DNA of 64,000 nt, from assembly GCF_039889165.1 (NCBI RefSeq), contig NZ_JAYMYY010000006.1, positions 62,001-126,000 on the forward strand, read 5' to 3'. The notes under the pieces were generated by a model, which was given only the letters and a program-made list of their open reading frames with translations, was not told the DNA's origin and made no database searches. The DNA comes from Pseudocitrobacter cyperus. GTDB lineage: Bacteria; Pseudomonadota; Gammaproteobacteria; Enterobacterales; Enterobacteriaceae. A program made the position numbers and the translations under genes. This document shows, one piece after another, positions 44,602 to 54,022 of this stretch (position 1 is the first letter of the stretch; every line of letters starts with the position of its first letter).

Positions 44602-46854
44602 ATGTATTTCTGTAAAACATATAAAAAATATCGCGATCGCTGGTGGGCATTACCGCTCGCTTTGCCCTTGGTTTTATTACCAATCATAAAACTTGCTAAT
44701 ACGTATGCATGGATTGATGGTGGAAAGGTATCGCTTTATTACCTGCCGCTTCCGTTTATGCTTTGTCTGATGCTCTTTTTTGGCTGGAAAGCGGTTCCCG
44801 GCATTGCTGCGGCCACCTGGATTTACCTGAGCAGAGATGTCACTTTTTATGAAAAAATCGGTATCGTCCTGCATTTCATCATACCCCTGGTGCTTGCGTG
44901 GGGCGGGTATCGCATTTTTATTCCTCGTCGGCAAATGGTGTCTCATGGCGACTCTGGCCTGATGGCGCACCGGTTGTTCTGGCAGATGTTTTTCCCGGCC
45001 ACTGTTTTCCAGTTGCTTTTCCAGTTCGCTATCTATGTTGGGCTATACCCCAGTCGCAGTGAATTTCAGTGGGTCTCACCGTTGACGCTACGTAGCCTGA
45101 TTAACTATCAGTCGCTGCTGGTCAGTTGCTTAACCGGTGTACCGTTCTGCTACATGTTGATTCGCCTGGCACGTAACCCATGTTACATCCGTGGATTAAT
45201 CTCACAGATGCGCCTCGACTTCGACCCGAAAGTGAAATGGGGGGAGGTCGTCGTCTGGGTAGCGGCCCTGACGACTCTGCTTGTCCTGCTATTGATGCCG
45301 TTGACCAGCCAGAGCACGATTTTCAGCACCAATTATACCCTGTCGCTGCTCTTGCCTGTGGCCTTGTGGGGCGCAATGCGTTTTGGTTATCGCTTTATCG
45401 CGCCGCTGTGGACTTTGCTGCTTATTATCGCGATTCACTTTCACTATCACTATTTGCCGATTCATCCGGGCTATAGCACTCAACTGGCGATCACCTCGTC
45501 CAGCTATCTGGTGTTCTCTTTCATCATTGCCTATATCGCAGTGCTTTCTACCCGAGAGAGAACCATTCATGCCAGAGTACGGAGAATGGCGTTTCTCGAC
45601 CCGGTGGTGCATTTACCTAATCTCCGGGCATTGAATCGGGCAATCGACACCGCGCCCTGGTCCGTCGTTTGCTTCCTGCGCATGCCCGATCTGGAAGTGC
45701 TTGGGCGTCACTACGGCGTGATGTTGCGCATTAACTACAAGCAAAAAATGGCCGAGTGGCTAAGTAGTATGTTACGGCCTGGAGAGGATGTGTATCAACT
45801 TTCAGGTCACGATCTGGCGCTGCGATTGAACACTGAAGATTACCAACAGCACATTGCTCGTGTCGATGCGCGCGTGAAGCAGTTCCGCTACCTGTGGAAT
45901 GGAATGCCGCTACAGCCGCAGGTTGGGATGAGTTATTGCTATATTCATTCGCCAGTGTCTCATCTTTCCCTTCTGCTGGGTGAGCTGAGTACCATCGCCG
46001 ATTTGTCGCTGATATCCCAGCATCCGGAGAATTTACAGCGTCGGGGCGCACTGCATTTACAGCAGGAATTGAAAGATAAAGTCGCGATGATGCTGCGTGT
46101 ACAACAGGCACTGGAATCCGACCGCTTCTGCCTGATGGCACAGCCGATTATCGGTATCCGCGGTGATGATTATCATGAAGTATTATTGCGGATGATTGGT
46201 GACGACGGTGAACTTATTTCACCCAATGAGTTTCTCCCGGTGGCTCATGAGTTTGGTATGGCGTCACGTATTGACCTGTGGGTGCTGGAAAATACGCTGC
46301 ACTTTATGGATAAATGCCGTGAGCACCATCCGGGGATGCGCTTATCCGTCAATCTCTCGCCGTCTACCGCCTGCGGTTCTGAGTTTTCTCAGCAGGTGGC
46401 TGACTTACTGGCGAAGTACAATATCGAAGCCTGGCAACTGATATTTGAAGTCACGGAAAGCCATTCGCTGAGCAATCCGGATCAGGCGCGGCATACGCTC
46501 TCTGTACTACAGGATATGGGCTGTCGTGTGGCGATTGATGACTTTGGTACCGGTTATGCCAGCTACGCGCGACTCAAGCATGTGAACGCTGATATTCTTA
46601 AAATCGATGGCAGTTTTATTCGCAACATTGCGACCAGTAGCCTCGATTACCAGATTGTGGTCTCTATTTGCCATCTGGCGCGGATGAAAAATATGCGGGT
46701 GGTGGCGGAATACGTCGAAAGCGAAGAGATCCGTAAAACGGCGATTGAACTGGGTATTGATTACTTACAGGGGTATTGCATTGGCAAACCAGCGCCCCTG
46801 GAGACGCTGGTCGCCGAACCGGTAGCCCGGCTACCAGGTAGCGACTTCCGGTAA
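44602..46854 (+). CDS. yfgF: Membrane cyclic-di-GMP phosphodiesterase YfgF (PdeA)
   Basis: YfgF degrades cyclic di-GMP and in E. coli acts mainly without oxygen. The 750 residues comprise a multi-span N-terminal MASE1-type sensor (to about 320), a degenerate GGDEF domain (SGHDLALRL replaces the active site), and an intact EAL domain. In the latter, HEVLLR is the EAL-type motif and DDFGTGYAS and VAEYVE are metal and catalytic loops. The start at MYFCKTYKK aligns with the E. coli N terminus; a longer frame to 44548 exists. The 3' end overlaps ppx by 24 bases, tail to tail. Confidence 0.93.
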   Translation: MYFCKTYKKYRDRWWALPLALPLVLLPIIKLANTYAWIDGGKVSLYYLPLPFMLCLMLFFGWKAVPGIAAATWIYLSRDVTFYEKIGIVLHFIIPLVLAWGGYRIFIPRRQMVSHGDSGLMAHRLFWQMFFPATVFQLLFQFAIYVGLYPSRSEFQWVSPLTLRSLINYQSLLVSCLTGVPFCYMLIRLARNPCYIRGLISQMRLDFDPKVKWGEVVVWVAALTTLLVLLLMPLTSQSTIFSTNYTLSLLLPVALWGAMRFGYRFIAPLWTLLLIIAIHFHYHYLPIHPGYSTQLAITSSSYLVFSFIIAYIAVLSTRERTIHARVRRMAFLDPVVHLPNLRALNRAIDTAPWSVVCFLRMPDLEVLGRHYGVMLRINYKQKMAEWLSSMLRPGEDVYQLSGHDLALRLNTEDYQQHIARVDARVKQFRYLWNGMPLQPQVGMSYCYIHSPVSHLSLLLGELSTIADLSLISQHPENLQRRGALHLQQELKDKVAMMLRVQQALESDRFCLMAQPIIGIRGDDYHEVLLRMIGDDGELISPNEFLPVAHEFGMASRIDLWVLENTLHFMDKCREHHPGMRLSVNLSPSTACGSEFSQQVADLLAKYNIEAWQLIFEVTESHSLSNPDQARHTLSVLQDMGCRVAIDDFGTGYASYARLKHVNADILKIDGSFIRNIATSSLDYQIVVSICHLARMKNMRVVAEYVESEEIRKTAIELGIDYLQGYCIGKPAPLETLVAEPVARLPGSDFR

Positions 46855-48375
46855 ACTCTCTTCGGTGATTTTTAAGCACCAGCCGGAAACGCCTTGCCAG
46901 TATTCCTGCTCCTTTTCCAGGTCAAGCAGTACCAGCGCATTCTGGCTAAACCAGCCGTGAGGGAAACAGAGTGTCCAGTGATGGGCCTCTGTTTTCAGCG
47001 TCAACGTTGGCGGTTTGGTCGTGGCCTGGCGTTGATTGTTCAGCAGCACCCCCAGACGCAGGAGCTGAATCATCGGCAGGAACTGTTTCTTTTTGAACAG
47101 CGTAAAGCGCGGAATATCATCCAGCTTGATGGCCTTGCGATGGTAGCGCACAAGCGTAGCCATCAGCGATTGCTGTTCCTGATTAAACCCTGGCAGGTCG
47201 CTGTTTTGCAGGATATAGGCGGAATGGCGGTGCATGCCGCTGTGGTTGATATTCAACCCCACTTCATGCAGCAGGGAGGCCCACTGAAGCAGGGCCGCCA
47301 GTTGTGGATGCCCAAGCTTTGTATTCTGCTCCAGCCACTGTTGATAAATATGATTTGTGGTTTCCAGCACCCGTTGCGCCTGTTCACGATCGATGTGGTA
47401 CTGGTTTGCCAGGCTTTGCGCCGTGCGGCTTCGGACATCCTGATGGCGAAAACGACCTTCCATTTCATAGAGTACGCCTTCGCGCAGTGCGCCATCGGAC
47501 AATCGCAGCTCTTTGATTGCCAGCGAGTCGAATACGCCGCACAGAATAGCCAGCCCAGGAACAAAAACGTTTTTGCGCTCTTCGGAAAGTCCTGGCAAGC
47601 TGAGTGCTGAAAAACGCTTATTTTTCAGCACCGCTTCAACCAGCATCTCCAGTCGTTCCGGAGTAATAAACCCATCTTTTTCACCCATTTCAATCAGTAC
47701 TTCATGGGCGGCTTTGATCGTCCCCGAAGCCCCCATCGCCACATTCCAGCCCTGAATGCGGTACTGCCAGGAGAGGGTTTCCAGTTTTTGTACCGCTGCC
47801 AGGCGCGCGCGCTGGAAGTTTTCCCGGGTGATGACGCCACCAGGGAAAAACTGTTGTGCAAAACTGACACACCCCATTCGGCGGCTTTCGACCAGTTTGG
47901 GTTCGAAGTCTTCGCCAATGACCAGTTCCGTTGAGCCACCGCCAATGTCGATCACCAGCTTGCGGCCTTTTTCCGGCTGAGTGTGTTCTACGCCCATAAA
48001 AATCAGACGAGCTTCTTCGTTGCCTGAAATTATCTCGATTGGGTAGGGGATCACTTTTTCGGCACGGGTTAAAAATTCCCTCGCGTTGGCCGCCTGGCGA
48101 AGTGAGTGTGTACCCACAATACAGACGCTGGAAGACGAAAATCCCTGTAGACGTTCGGCAAACAGCGCAAGGCAGCTTAATCCACGTTCCATGGCCTCTT
48201 CGCTGAGCATGTTGTTTTCATCCAGACCATCGGCCAGATGGACGCGCTGCTTCAGGCGGCCGATAATCTGCATTGCGCCGTCAACCACACGGGCAATGAC
48301 CATATGAAAACTGTTCGAACCGAGGTCGACCGCCGCAAATTCCTGCGGACGGGGGGTTTTGCTTTTTATGGGCAT
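46831..48375 (-). CDS. ppx: Exopolyphosphatase
   Basis: Ppx removes terminal phosphate from long polyphosphate and also cuts pppGpp. The 514 residues show the actin-like ATPase fold: DLGSNSFHMVIAR near residue 18 and DIGGGSTELVIG near 143, with a C-terminal HD-like domain (LLHEVGLNINHS). It lies three bases after ppk, forming the classic ppk-ppx operon. It converges on yfgF with overlapping stops. Confidence 0.97.
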   Translation of the reverse strand: MPIKSKTPRPQEFAAVDLGSNSFHMVIARVVDGAMQIIGRLKQRVHLADGLDENNMLSEEAMERGLSCLALFAERLQGFSSSSVCIVGTHSLRQAANAREFLTRAEKVIPYPIEIISGNEEARLIFMGVEHTQPEKGRKLVIDIGGGSTELVIGEDFEPKLVESRRMGCVSFAQQFFPGGVITRENFQRARLAAVQKLETLSWQYRIQGWNVAMGASGTIKAAHEVLIEMGEKDGFITPERLEMLVEAVLKNKRFSALSLPGLSEERKNVFVPGLAILCGVFDSLAIKELRLSDGALREGVLYEMEGRFRHQDVRSRTAQSLANQYHIDREQAQRVLETTNHIYQQWLEQNTKLGHPQLAALLQWASLLHEVGLNINHSGMHRHSAYILQNSDLPGFNQEQQSLMATLVRYHRKAIKLDDIPRFTLFKKKQFLPMIQLLRLGVLLNNQRQATTKPPTLTLKTEAHHWTLCFPHGWFSQNALVLLDLEKEQEYWQGVSGWCLKITEESLPEVATW

Positions 48376-48378
48376 AGG

Positions 48379-50439
48379 TTATTCAGGTTGTTCAAGTGAT
48401 TTTATGTAGTCATAGATCGCCTGCTGGGCACGAACTTTACGTCGGTTGCCGCGCGGAACATAGCGATTACTCAGTTCTTTGTCGAGATAGCGTGCTTTCA
48501 CCGTATCGCTGAACAGGATCTCGATAATATCGAGAATGCGCTGTTTCAGGCGCGGATCGAGTAACGGTGTTGCCACTTCAATTCGGTAGTCAATATTACG
48601 CGTCATCCAGTCGGCGGAGGAGAGATAAACCTGCTTGTCGCCGCCGTTATCGAAGATATAGACGCGATCGTGTTCCAGGTATCGGTCGACGATGCTGATG
48701 ACGCGAATATTATCGCTCAAACCATCCAGTTCAGGGATCAATGAACACATGCCGCGAATCAGCAGGTTAACCTGTACACCGGAGCCGGATGCAGCATACA
48801 GCCTGTCTACCAGTCCCTTATCAACCAGATTGTTCAGTTTCAGCGTAATGCCTGCTGGTTTACCGTTTTGCGCGTTGGCAATTTCCCGGTCGATCATCTC
48901 GTAGAGAAGACGGCGGGAGTTTTGCGGTGAAACCATCAGATAATCGAAAGTGACTGGTCGGTAAGGGTTTTCAATGAAGTTAAACACCCGACGCACTTCG
49001 TTGGTGATGCGCGCATCGGCAGTCAGCAATGAGTAGTCGGTATAAATACGGGCGGTTTTTTCATTGAAGTTCCCGGTGCCAATATGGGCGTAGCGCACCA
49101 CATCTTCACCCTCTTTACGCGAGATAAGGAACAGCTTGGCGTGAATTTTCAGCCCCGGTGCTGAGAAGATGACGTGCACACCGGCTTCCGTCAGACGCCT
49201 GGCCCAATGAATATTTGCTTCTTCATCGAATCGCGCCTGCAATTCCACCACCACGGTGACTTTCTTACCGTTATGGGCGGCGTGGATCATCGCATCAATG
49301 ATGCGGGAATCTTTAGCGACGCGGTAGATGTTGATTTTGATAGCCAGTACGTTCGGATCGAACGAGGCCTGACGAAGCAGTTCCAGTACGTGTTCAAAGG
49401 TATGGTACGGGTAGTACAACAGCACATCGCGTTCGCGAATGGCATCGAAGCCGTTACGGAATTTGTCGAACCAGATATGGCGCAGACGCGGCATCGGTTT
49501 GTTAACCAGATTGGCTTTGCCGACGTTCGGGAAGCCAATAAAGTCTTTAAAGTTGTGGTAGCGGCCACCCGGAACGATGGAGTCGTAGCGGGAGATGGTG
49601 AGTTTTTTACGCAGCATTTCGACCATCGCGTCCGGCATATCACGCTGATAGACAAAACGTACCGGTTCGGCGGTCAAACGCTGTTTCAGACTGGAGGACA
49701 TCAACTCCATCAGGCTCGATTCCATCTCGTGCACCAGATCGTACTCGGCGTCACGGGTCATTTTCATCGAGTAGGCATTCAGCGCATCGTAATCAAAGAA
49801 GCCTTTGAAAATATCGTCGAGACAGTAGCGAAGAATATTATCCAACAAAATCATTGGCTTGCGACGACGCGGCGTTTCCGGCGGCAGGTTCACAAAGCGT
49901 GGCACTTTATCTGATGGGATTTCCAGCAGCGCGTAGTTGGTTTCGTCGCCGCGAATAATCTCTACTGCCAGGTAGGTGTAGTCATCCTTCAGGAACTGCA
50001 CCAGATCCGTTTCCCGGTTTAGCAAAATCGGGGTGATATGCTGGCGTAACTGATGTTTGAAGTAGTGGCGTAGCCAACTCTGCTGATTAACAGAGAGCTG
50101 ACGTTCGTTGATCAGGAAGATCTGATTACGCGCCATCTCCAGCAGCAGTTCGTTATAAAGGCCGTCAAATTCCTGATCGGCTTTGAGTACGCGGGACTGG
50201 ATCTTGCCCAACAGATGACGAGAGTGGGCGGTGGTGCCCTGTTCTTCGCTGATAATAATGCGCCGCTTCAGTTCGGCGAAACGCACTTTGTAAAATTCAT
50301 CCAGGTTATTGGAGTAAATTCCCAGAAAACGCATGCGTTCTATCAATGGATTACTTTTATCCGCGGCTTCCTGGAGAACCCGCTCATTGAAGGATAACCA
50401 GCTTAGCTCTTTCTCGATATACAGTTTGTCCTGACCCAT
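48379..50439 (-). CDS. ppk: Polyphosphate kinase
   Basis: Ppk makes polyphosphate from ATP through a phosphohistidine. With the ATG at MGQDKLYIEK it has 686 residues, two fewer than E. coli because of a small deletion after IWFDK. The active-site His lies in GLKIHAKLF and a second conserved His in RYAHIGTGNFNEKT, both within PLD-like C-terminal domains. GGAG lies upstream; a GTG four codons earlier is possible. Confidence 0.97.
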   Translation of the reverse strand: MGQDKLYIEKELSWLSFNERVLQEAADKSNPLIERMRFLGIYSNNLDEFYKVRFAELKRRIIISEEQGTTAHSRHLLGKIQSRVLKADQEFDGLYNELLLEMARNQIFLINERQLSVNQQSWLRHYFKHQLRQHITPILLNRETDLVQFLKDDYTYLAVEIIRGDETNYALLEIPSDKVPRFVNLPPETPRRRKPMILLDNILRYCLDDIFKGFFDYDALNAYSMKMTRDAEYDLVHEMESSLMELMSSSLKQRLTAEPVRFVYQRDMPDAMVEMLRKKLTISRYDSIVPGGRYHNFKDFIGFPNVGKANLVNKPMPRLRHIWFDKFRNGFDAIRERDVLLYYPYHTFEHVLELLRQASFDPNVLAIKINIYRVAKDSRIIDAMIHAAHNGKKVTVVVELQARFDEEANIHWARRLTEAGVHVIFSAPGLKIHAKLFLISRKEGEDVVRYAHIGTGNFNEKTARIYTDYSLLTADARITNEVRRVFNFIENPYRPVTFDYLMVSPQNSRRLLYEMIDREIANAQNGKPAGITLKLNNLVDKGLVDRLYAASGSGVQVNLLIRGMCSLIPELDGLSDNIRVISIVDRYLEHDRVYIFDNGGDKQVYLSSADWMTRNIDYRIEVATPLLDPRLKQRILDIIEILFSDTVKARYLDKELSNRYVPRGNRRKVRAQQAIYDYIKSLEQPE

Positions 50440-50611
50440 TACTACTTTCACTCCGTTCCATCCACGCGATATGGCCTGGCTATTATGGCGAGCATTGCAG
50501 TTGAATGTCCAACTGTGCCAAAAGAGTATGACACTTATTAAGCAATGGCAGGGACATTCATGACCAGAAAAATGTCTGCCGGGGGGCTTTGGCGGGTGGG
50601 ATTGATTGTAT

Positions 50612-50641
50612 GAAAATCACCGCAGAAAACTGCGGTGATTA
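50612..50641 (-). terminator. Terminator of purMN
   Basis: On the minus strand AATCACCGCAG and CTGCGGTGATT form an 11-bp stem around TTTT, followed by TTCATAC, three bases after the purN stop. Confidence 0.75.
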
Positions 50642-50644
50642 AGA

Positions 50645-51289
50645 TCACTCGTCTTCTGAAGCATAACCACTGGCAGGCAGTTTGACACCATCCAGCCACG
50701 CGGAGTTATCACACATTGTCAGACGGCCCTCGACAAACCAGCCTACCACTAGCGGATAAATGGCATGCTCCTGAGCCTGCACGCGCGCGGTAATATCGGC
50801 TTCGTCGTCACCGTCAAAAACGGGCACTTTGGCCTGTAAAATCACCGGCCCGCCGTCCAGCTCTTCGGTAACAAAGTGCACCGAGGTGCCGTGTACCGCG
50901 TCACCGTTTTCCAGCACCTGGCGATGGGTATTGAGGCCGGGATATTTTGGCAACAGGGAAGGGTGGATGTTCAGCAAACGCCCCTGATAGTGGCTGACAA
51001 ACTCGGCGCTCAGAATACGCATATAGCCTGCCAGCACCACGATATCCGGCGCATAAGCGTCGATTTCGTGCATCAGCTCGCGGTCAAACGCTTCCCGGCT
51101 GGCGTACTGGCCGGCGGTTAATGCATGCTGTGGGATCCCCGCTTCAAGGGCGCGCTCAAGGCCGAACGCGTCGGCCTTATTGCTGAATACCGCACGAATG
51201 GTGCCCTTTATTCTCTTCTGCGCACAGGCGTCGATAATGGCCTGTAGGTTGCTTCCGTTGCCGGAAATGAGCACCACGATATTTTTCAT
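50645..51289 (-). CDS. purN: Phosphoribosylglycinamide formyltransferase (PurN)
   Basis: PurN formylates GAR with 10-formyl-tetrahydrofolate in purine synthesis. It is 214 residues. SGNGSN near the N terminus binds substrate phosphate, NIHPSLLPKYPG has the catalytic Asn and His, and the Asp lies in EELDGGPVI. Its start shares one base with the purM stop, so translation is coupled. Confidence 0.98.
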   Translation of the reverse strand: MKNIVVLISGNGSNLQAIIDACAQKRIKGTIRAVFSNKADAFGLERALEAGIPQHALTAGQYASREAFDRELMHEIDAYAPDIVVLAGYMRILSAEFVSHYQGRLLNIHPSLLPKYPGLNTHRQVLENGDAVHGTSVHFVTEELDGGPVILQAKVPVFDGDDEADITARVQAQEHAIYPLVVGWFVEGRLTMCDNSAWLDGVKLPASGYASEDE

Positions 51290-52326
51290 TATTCGATGAC
51301 CACACGCTGTTCGGAATCAGTGGCTTTGATATAGCCGATTTTCCACGCGTTTTCACCTTTTTCGTTCAGCAGGGCAATGGCTTTATCCGCTTCATCCGCT
51401 GCCAGCGCAATCACCATACCCACGCCGCAGTTGAAGGTACGGTACATTTCATGACGACTGACGTTGCCTGCGTCCTGCATCCAGTTAAAGATGGCAGGCC
51501 ACTGCCAGGACGATTCATCGATAACCGCCTGAGTGTTCTCTGGCAATACGCGCGGAATATTTTCCCAGAAGCCGCCGCCGGTCAGATGCGCGATAGCGTG
51601 AACGTCAACGTTACCGATAAGCTCCAGAATAGATTTCACATAGATGCGGGTCGGGGCTAACAGATGGTCGGCGAGAGACTTGCCTTCCAGTTGTGTGGTT
51701 TCCGGATCGCAGCCGCTGACTTCCACAATTTTACGTACCAGCGAGTAGCCGTTAGAGTGCGGGCCGCTGGAGCCGAGCGCAATCAGCACGTCCCCGCCGG
51801 TGACTTTGGAGCCATCAATGATTTCTGATTTTTCCACTACGCCGACGCAGAAACCGGCGACATCGTAATCTTCACCGTGGTACATACCCGGCATTTCCGC
51901 TGTTTCGCCGCCCACCAGGGAACAGCCTGACTGCAAACAGCCTTCTGCGATACCGTTAATCACGCTGGCTGCCGTGTCGACATCCAGTTTGCCTGTCGCG
52001 TAGTAGTCGAGGAAGAACAGCGGTTCCGCGCCCTGAACAACCAGATCGTTTACGCACATGGCGACCAGATCGATCCCGATGGTGTCGTGACGTTTTAAAT
52101 CCATCGCCAGACGCAGCTTGGTGCCAACGCCGTCAGTGCCAGAGACCAGCACCGGTTCACGATATTTTTGCGGCAGCGCGCACAATGCGCCGAATCCACC
52201 TAATCCACCCATCACTTCCGGGCGACGGGTTTTCTTCACCGTACCCTTGATTCGGTCAACCAGAGCGTTTCCTGCGTCAATATCAACACCGGCATCTTTA
52301 TAGCTGAGAGAGGTTTTGTCGGTCAC
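51289..52326 (-). CDS. purM: Phosphoribosylformylglycinamidine cyclo-ligase (PurM)
   Basis: PurM closes the imidazole ring to make AIR with ATP. I used the GTG start giving MTDKTSLSYKDAGVD and 345 residues, the E. coli length. The frame is open upstream to 52416 but that part overlaps the PurR operator. Family motifs GTDGVGTKL, MCVNDL and ALGSSGPHSNG are present. It is the first gene of purMN and is repressed by PurR through the palindrome at 52384. Confidence 0.97.
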   Translation of the reverse strand: MTDKTSLSYKDAGVDIDAGNALVDRIKGTVKKTRRPEVMGGLGGFGALCALPQKYREPVLVSGTDGVGTKLRLAMDLKRHDTIGIDLVAMCVNDLVVQGAEPLFFLDYYATGKLDVDTAASVINGIAEGCLQSGCSLVGGETAEMPGMYHGEDYDVAGFCVGVVEKSEIIDGSKVTGGDVLIALGSSGPHSNGYSLVRKIVEVSGCDPETTQLEGKSLADHLLAPTRIYVKSILELIGNVDVHAIAHLTGGGFWENIPRVLPENTQAVIDESSWQWPAIFNWMQDAGNVSRHEMYRTFNCGVGMVIALAADEADKAIALLNEKGENAWKIGYIKATDSEQRVVIE

Positions 52327-52370
52327 TGCTAAGTCTCCACGCGTTTGCGTTAGCAAGAAAAATCGGCGCA

Positions 52371-52400
52371 ATTCTAACAGTCTAAGCAAACGTTTGCGAG
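52371..52400 (-). promoter_or_regulatory. purMN promoter with perfect PurR operator
   Basis: GCAAACGTTTGC at 52386-52397 is a perfect 12-bp palindrome equal to the PurR core. On the minus strand TAGAAT (52371-52376) is a possible -10 box, placing the operator over the -35 region, as in E. coli purMN. Confidence 0.88.
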
Positions 52401-52483
52401 CCCATTGTGCACCCATTTTTTAAGACTTCATTTTTTAGCGTTTCGCTTCCGGGGAGGGGCAACTTTGATACCGTTCACGAAAA

Positions 52484-52497
52484 TGAAACCGGGTACA
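52484..52497. promoter_or_regulatory. Second, imperfect LacI-family operator
   Basis: TGAAACCGGGTACA repeats the left half of the better site at 52541 exactly and the right half partly. The 57-base offset (about 5.4 helical turns) allows one repressor tetramer to contact both. Confidence 0.45.
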
Positions 52498-52540
52498 TTT
52501 TTGTCCTTGCATCGCCGCCGGGGAATGCACATCATGCCAC

Positions 52541-52554
52541 TGAAACCGGTTTCT
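52541..52554. promoter_or_regulatory. AscG-like operator before the phospho-beta-glucosidase gene
   Basis: TGAAACCGGTTTCT contains the perfect palindrome GAAACCGGTTTC. This is the form of LacI/GalR-family operators and is close to the site I recall for AscG, the regulator of the asc beta-glucoside genes. It ends 31 bases before the start codon, where bound repressor would stop transcription of the gene. Confidence 0.6.
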
Positions 52555-52585
52555 GTTTTGTCCAAAACGAGAATGAGGGACGACT

Positions 52586-54016
52586 ATGTCTGGATTTAAA
52601 GCGGGATTTCTGTGGGGCGGTGCGGTTGCTGCGCACCAACTGGAAGGCGGCTGGCAGGAGGGCGGGAAGGGGATCAGCGTGGCGGATGTCATGACTGCAG
52701 GCGCACATGGTGTGCCGCGGGAAATCACCGATGGCGTATTGCCCGGCAAAAATTACCCCAATCATGAGGCGATCGATTTCTATCATCGCTATAAAGACGA
52801 TCTCAAACTGTTTGCTGAGATGGGTTACAAATGTTTCCGAACTTCTATCGCCTGGACGCGTATCTTTCCAAAAGGCGATGAACATGAGCCGAATGAAGCC
52901 GGTTTACAGTTCTATGATGATCTCTTTGATGAGTGCCTGAAGCTCGGCATTGAGCCGGTGATCACCCTGTCGCACTTCGAAATGCCGTATCACCTCGTCA
53001 CCGAATATGGCGGCTGGCGAAACCGTAAGCTCATCGACTTCTTCGTGCGCTTTGCACAGGTGGTCTTCACGCGCTATCAGCACAAAGTGAAGTACTGGAT
53101 GACCTTTAACGAGATCAACAACCAGGCCAACTTCCATGAAGATTTCGCCCCGTTTACCAACTCCGGGCTGAAATATCAGCCGGGGGAAGATCGCGAACCG
53201 GTGATGTATCAGGCGGCGCACTATGAACTGGTTGCCAGCGCACTGGCGGTGAAGGCGGGGCGTGAAATTAATCCGTCCCTGCAAATTGGCTGCATGATTG
53301 CCATGTGCCCCATCTATCCACTGACCTGCGCGCCAAATGACATGATGATGGCGATGAACGCGATGCATCGTCGCTACTGGTTTACCGATGTTCATGTGCG
53401 CGGGAAATATCCACAACATCTGCTGAGCTACTTCGAACGCCGCGGTTTTGCGCTGGATATCACCGAAGAAGACAAACAGGCGCTCACCCAGGGCTGTGTC
53501 GATTACATCGGTTTTAGCTACTACATGTCGTTTGCCACCAAAGCGACCGACGATAACCCGCAGCTTGATTACGATGAAACCACCAGCCTGGTCTCTAACC
53601 CATACGTGCAGAAATCCGACTGGGGCTGGCAGATTGACCCGGTAGGGCTGCGTTACTCGCTGAACTGGTTCTGGGATCACTATCAGTTGCCGCTGTTTAT
53701 CGTCGAAAACGGCTTTGGCGCAATCGACGTGCTGGAAAGCGACGGCACGGTGAACGATCAGTACCGTATTGATTATCTCGCAGCGCACATTAAAGAGATG
53801 AAAAAAGCGGTGGTGGAAGATGGGGTTGACCTGATGGGGTATACGCCATGGGGCTGTATCGACCTGGTCTCCGCTGGTACCGGCGAGATGAAAAAACGCT
53901 ACGGCTTTATCTATGTCGATAAAGATAACGAAGGTAATGGCACGCTGGCGCGCAGCCGTAAAAAATCATTCAACTGGTATAAAGAGGTGATTGCCTCCAA
54001 CGGCGAGAAGCTGTAA
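52586..54016 (+). CDS. 6-phospho-beta-glucosidase, GH1 family (BglA/AscB type)
   Basis: This 476-residue enzyme would hydrolyse phosphorylated beta-glucosides (arbutin, salicin or cellobiose 6-phosphate) after PTS uptake. Catalytic acid/base Glu176 is in TFNEINN and nucleophile Glu374 in IVENGFG. The phosphate-binding Ser/Lys/Tyr set lies near SAGTGEMKKRYGF. The sequence is closest by eye to E. coli BglA, sharing its C-terminal NWYKEVIASNGEKL. No PTS transporter is adjacent, so it depends on permeases elsewhere. The gene sits between purM and upp, which are direct neighbours in E. coli, so it is an insertion in this lineage or a loss in the other. Confidence 0.9.
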   Translation: MSGFKAGFLWGGAVAAHQLEGGWQEGGKGISVADVMTAGAHGVPREITDGVLPGKNYPNHEAIDFYHRYKDDLKLFAEMGYKCFRTSIAWTRIFPKGDEHEPNEAGLQFYDDLFDECLKLGIEPVITLSHFEMPYHLVTEYGGWRNRKLIDFFVRFAQVVFTRYQHKVKYWMTFNEINNQANFHEDFAPFTNSGLKYQPGEDREPVMYQAAHYELVASALAVKAGREINPSLQIGCMIAMCPIYPLTCAPNDMMMAMNAMHRRYWFTDVHVRGKYPQHLLSYFERRGFALDITEEDKQALTQGCVDYIGFSYYMSFATKATDDNPQLDYDETTSLVSNPYVQKSDWGWQIDPVGLRYSLNWFWDHYQLPLFIVENGFGAIDVLESDGTVNDQYRIDYLAAHIKEMKKAVVEDGVDLMGYTPWGCIDLVSAGTGEMKKRYGFIYVDKDNEGNGTLARSRKKSFNWYKEVIASNGEKL

Positions 54017-54022
54017 TCCACA

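Noticed and set aside
52904..53788. 294-codon minus-strand open frame inside the glucosidase gene
   Set aside because: Antisense to a gene with intact catalytic residues, with no start signal.
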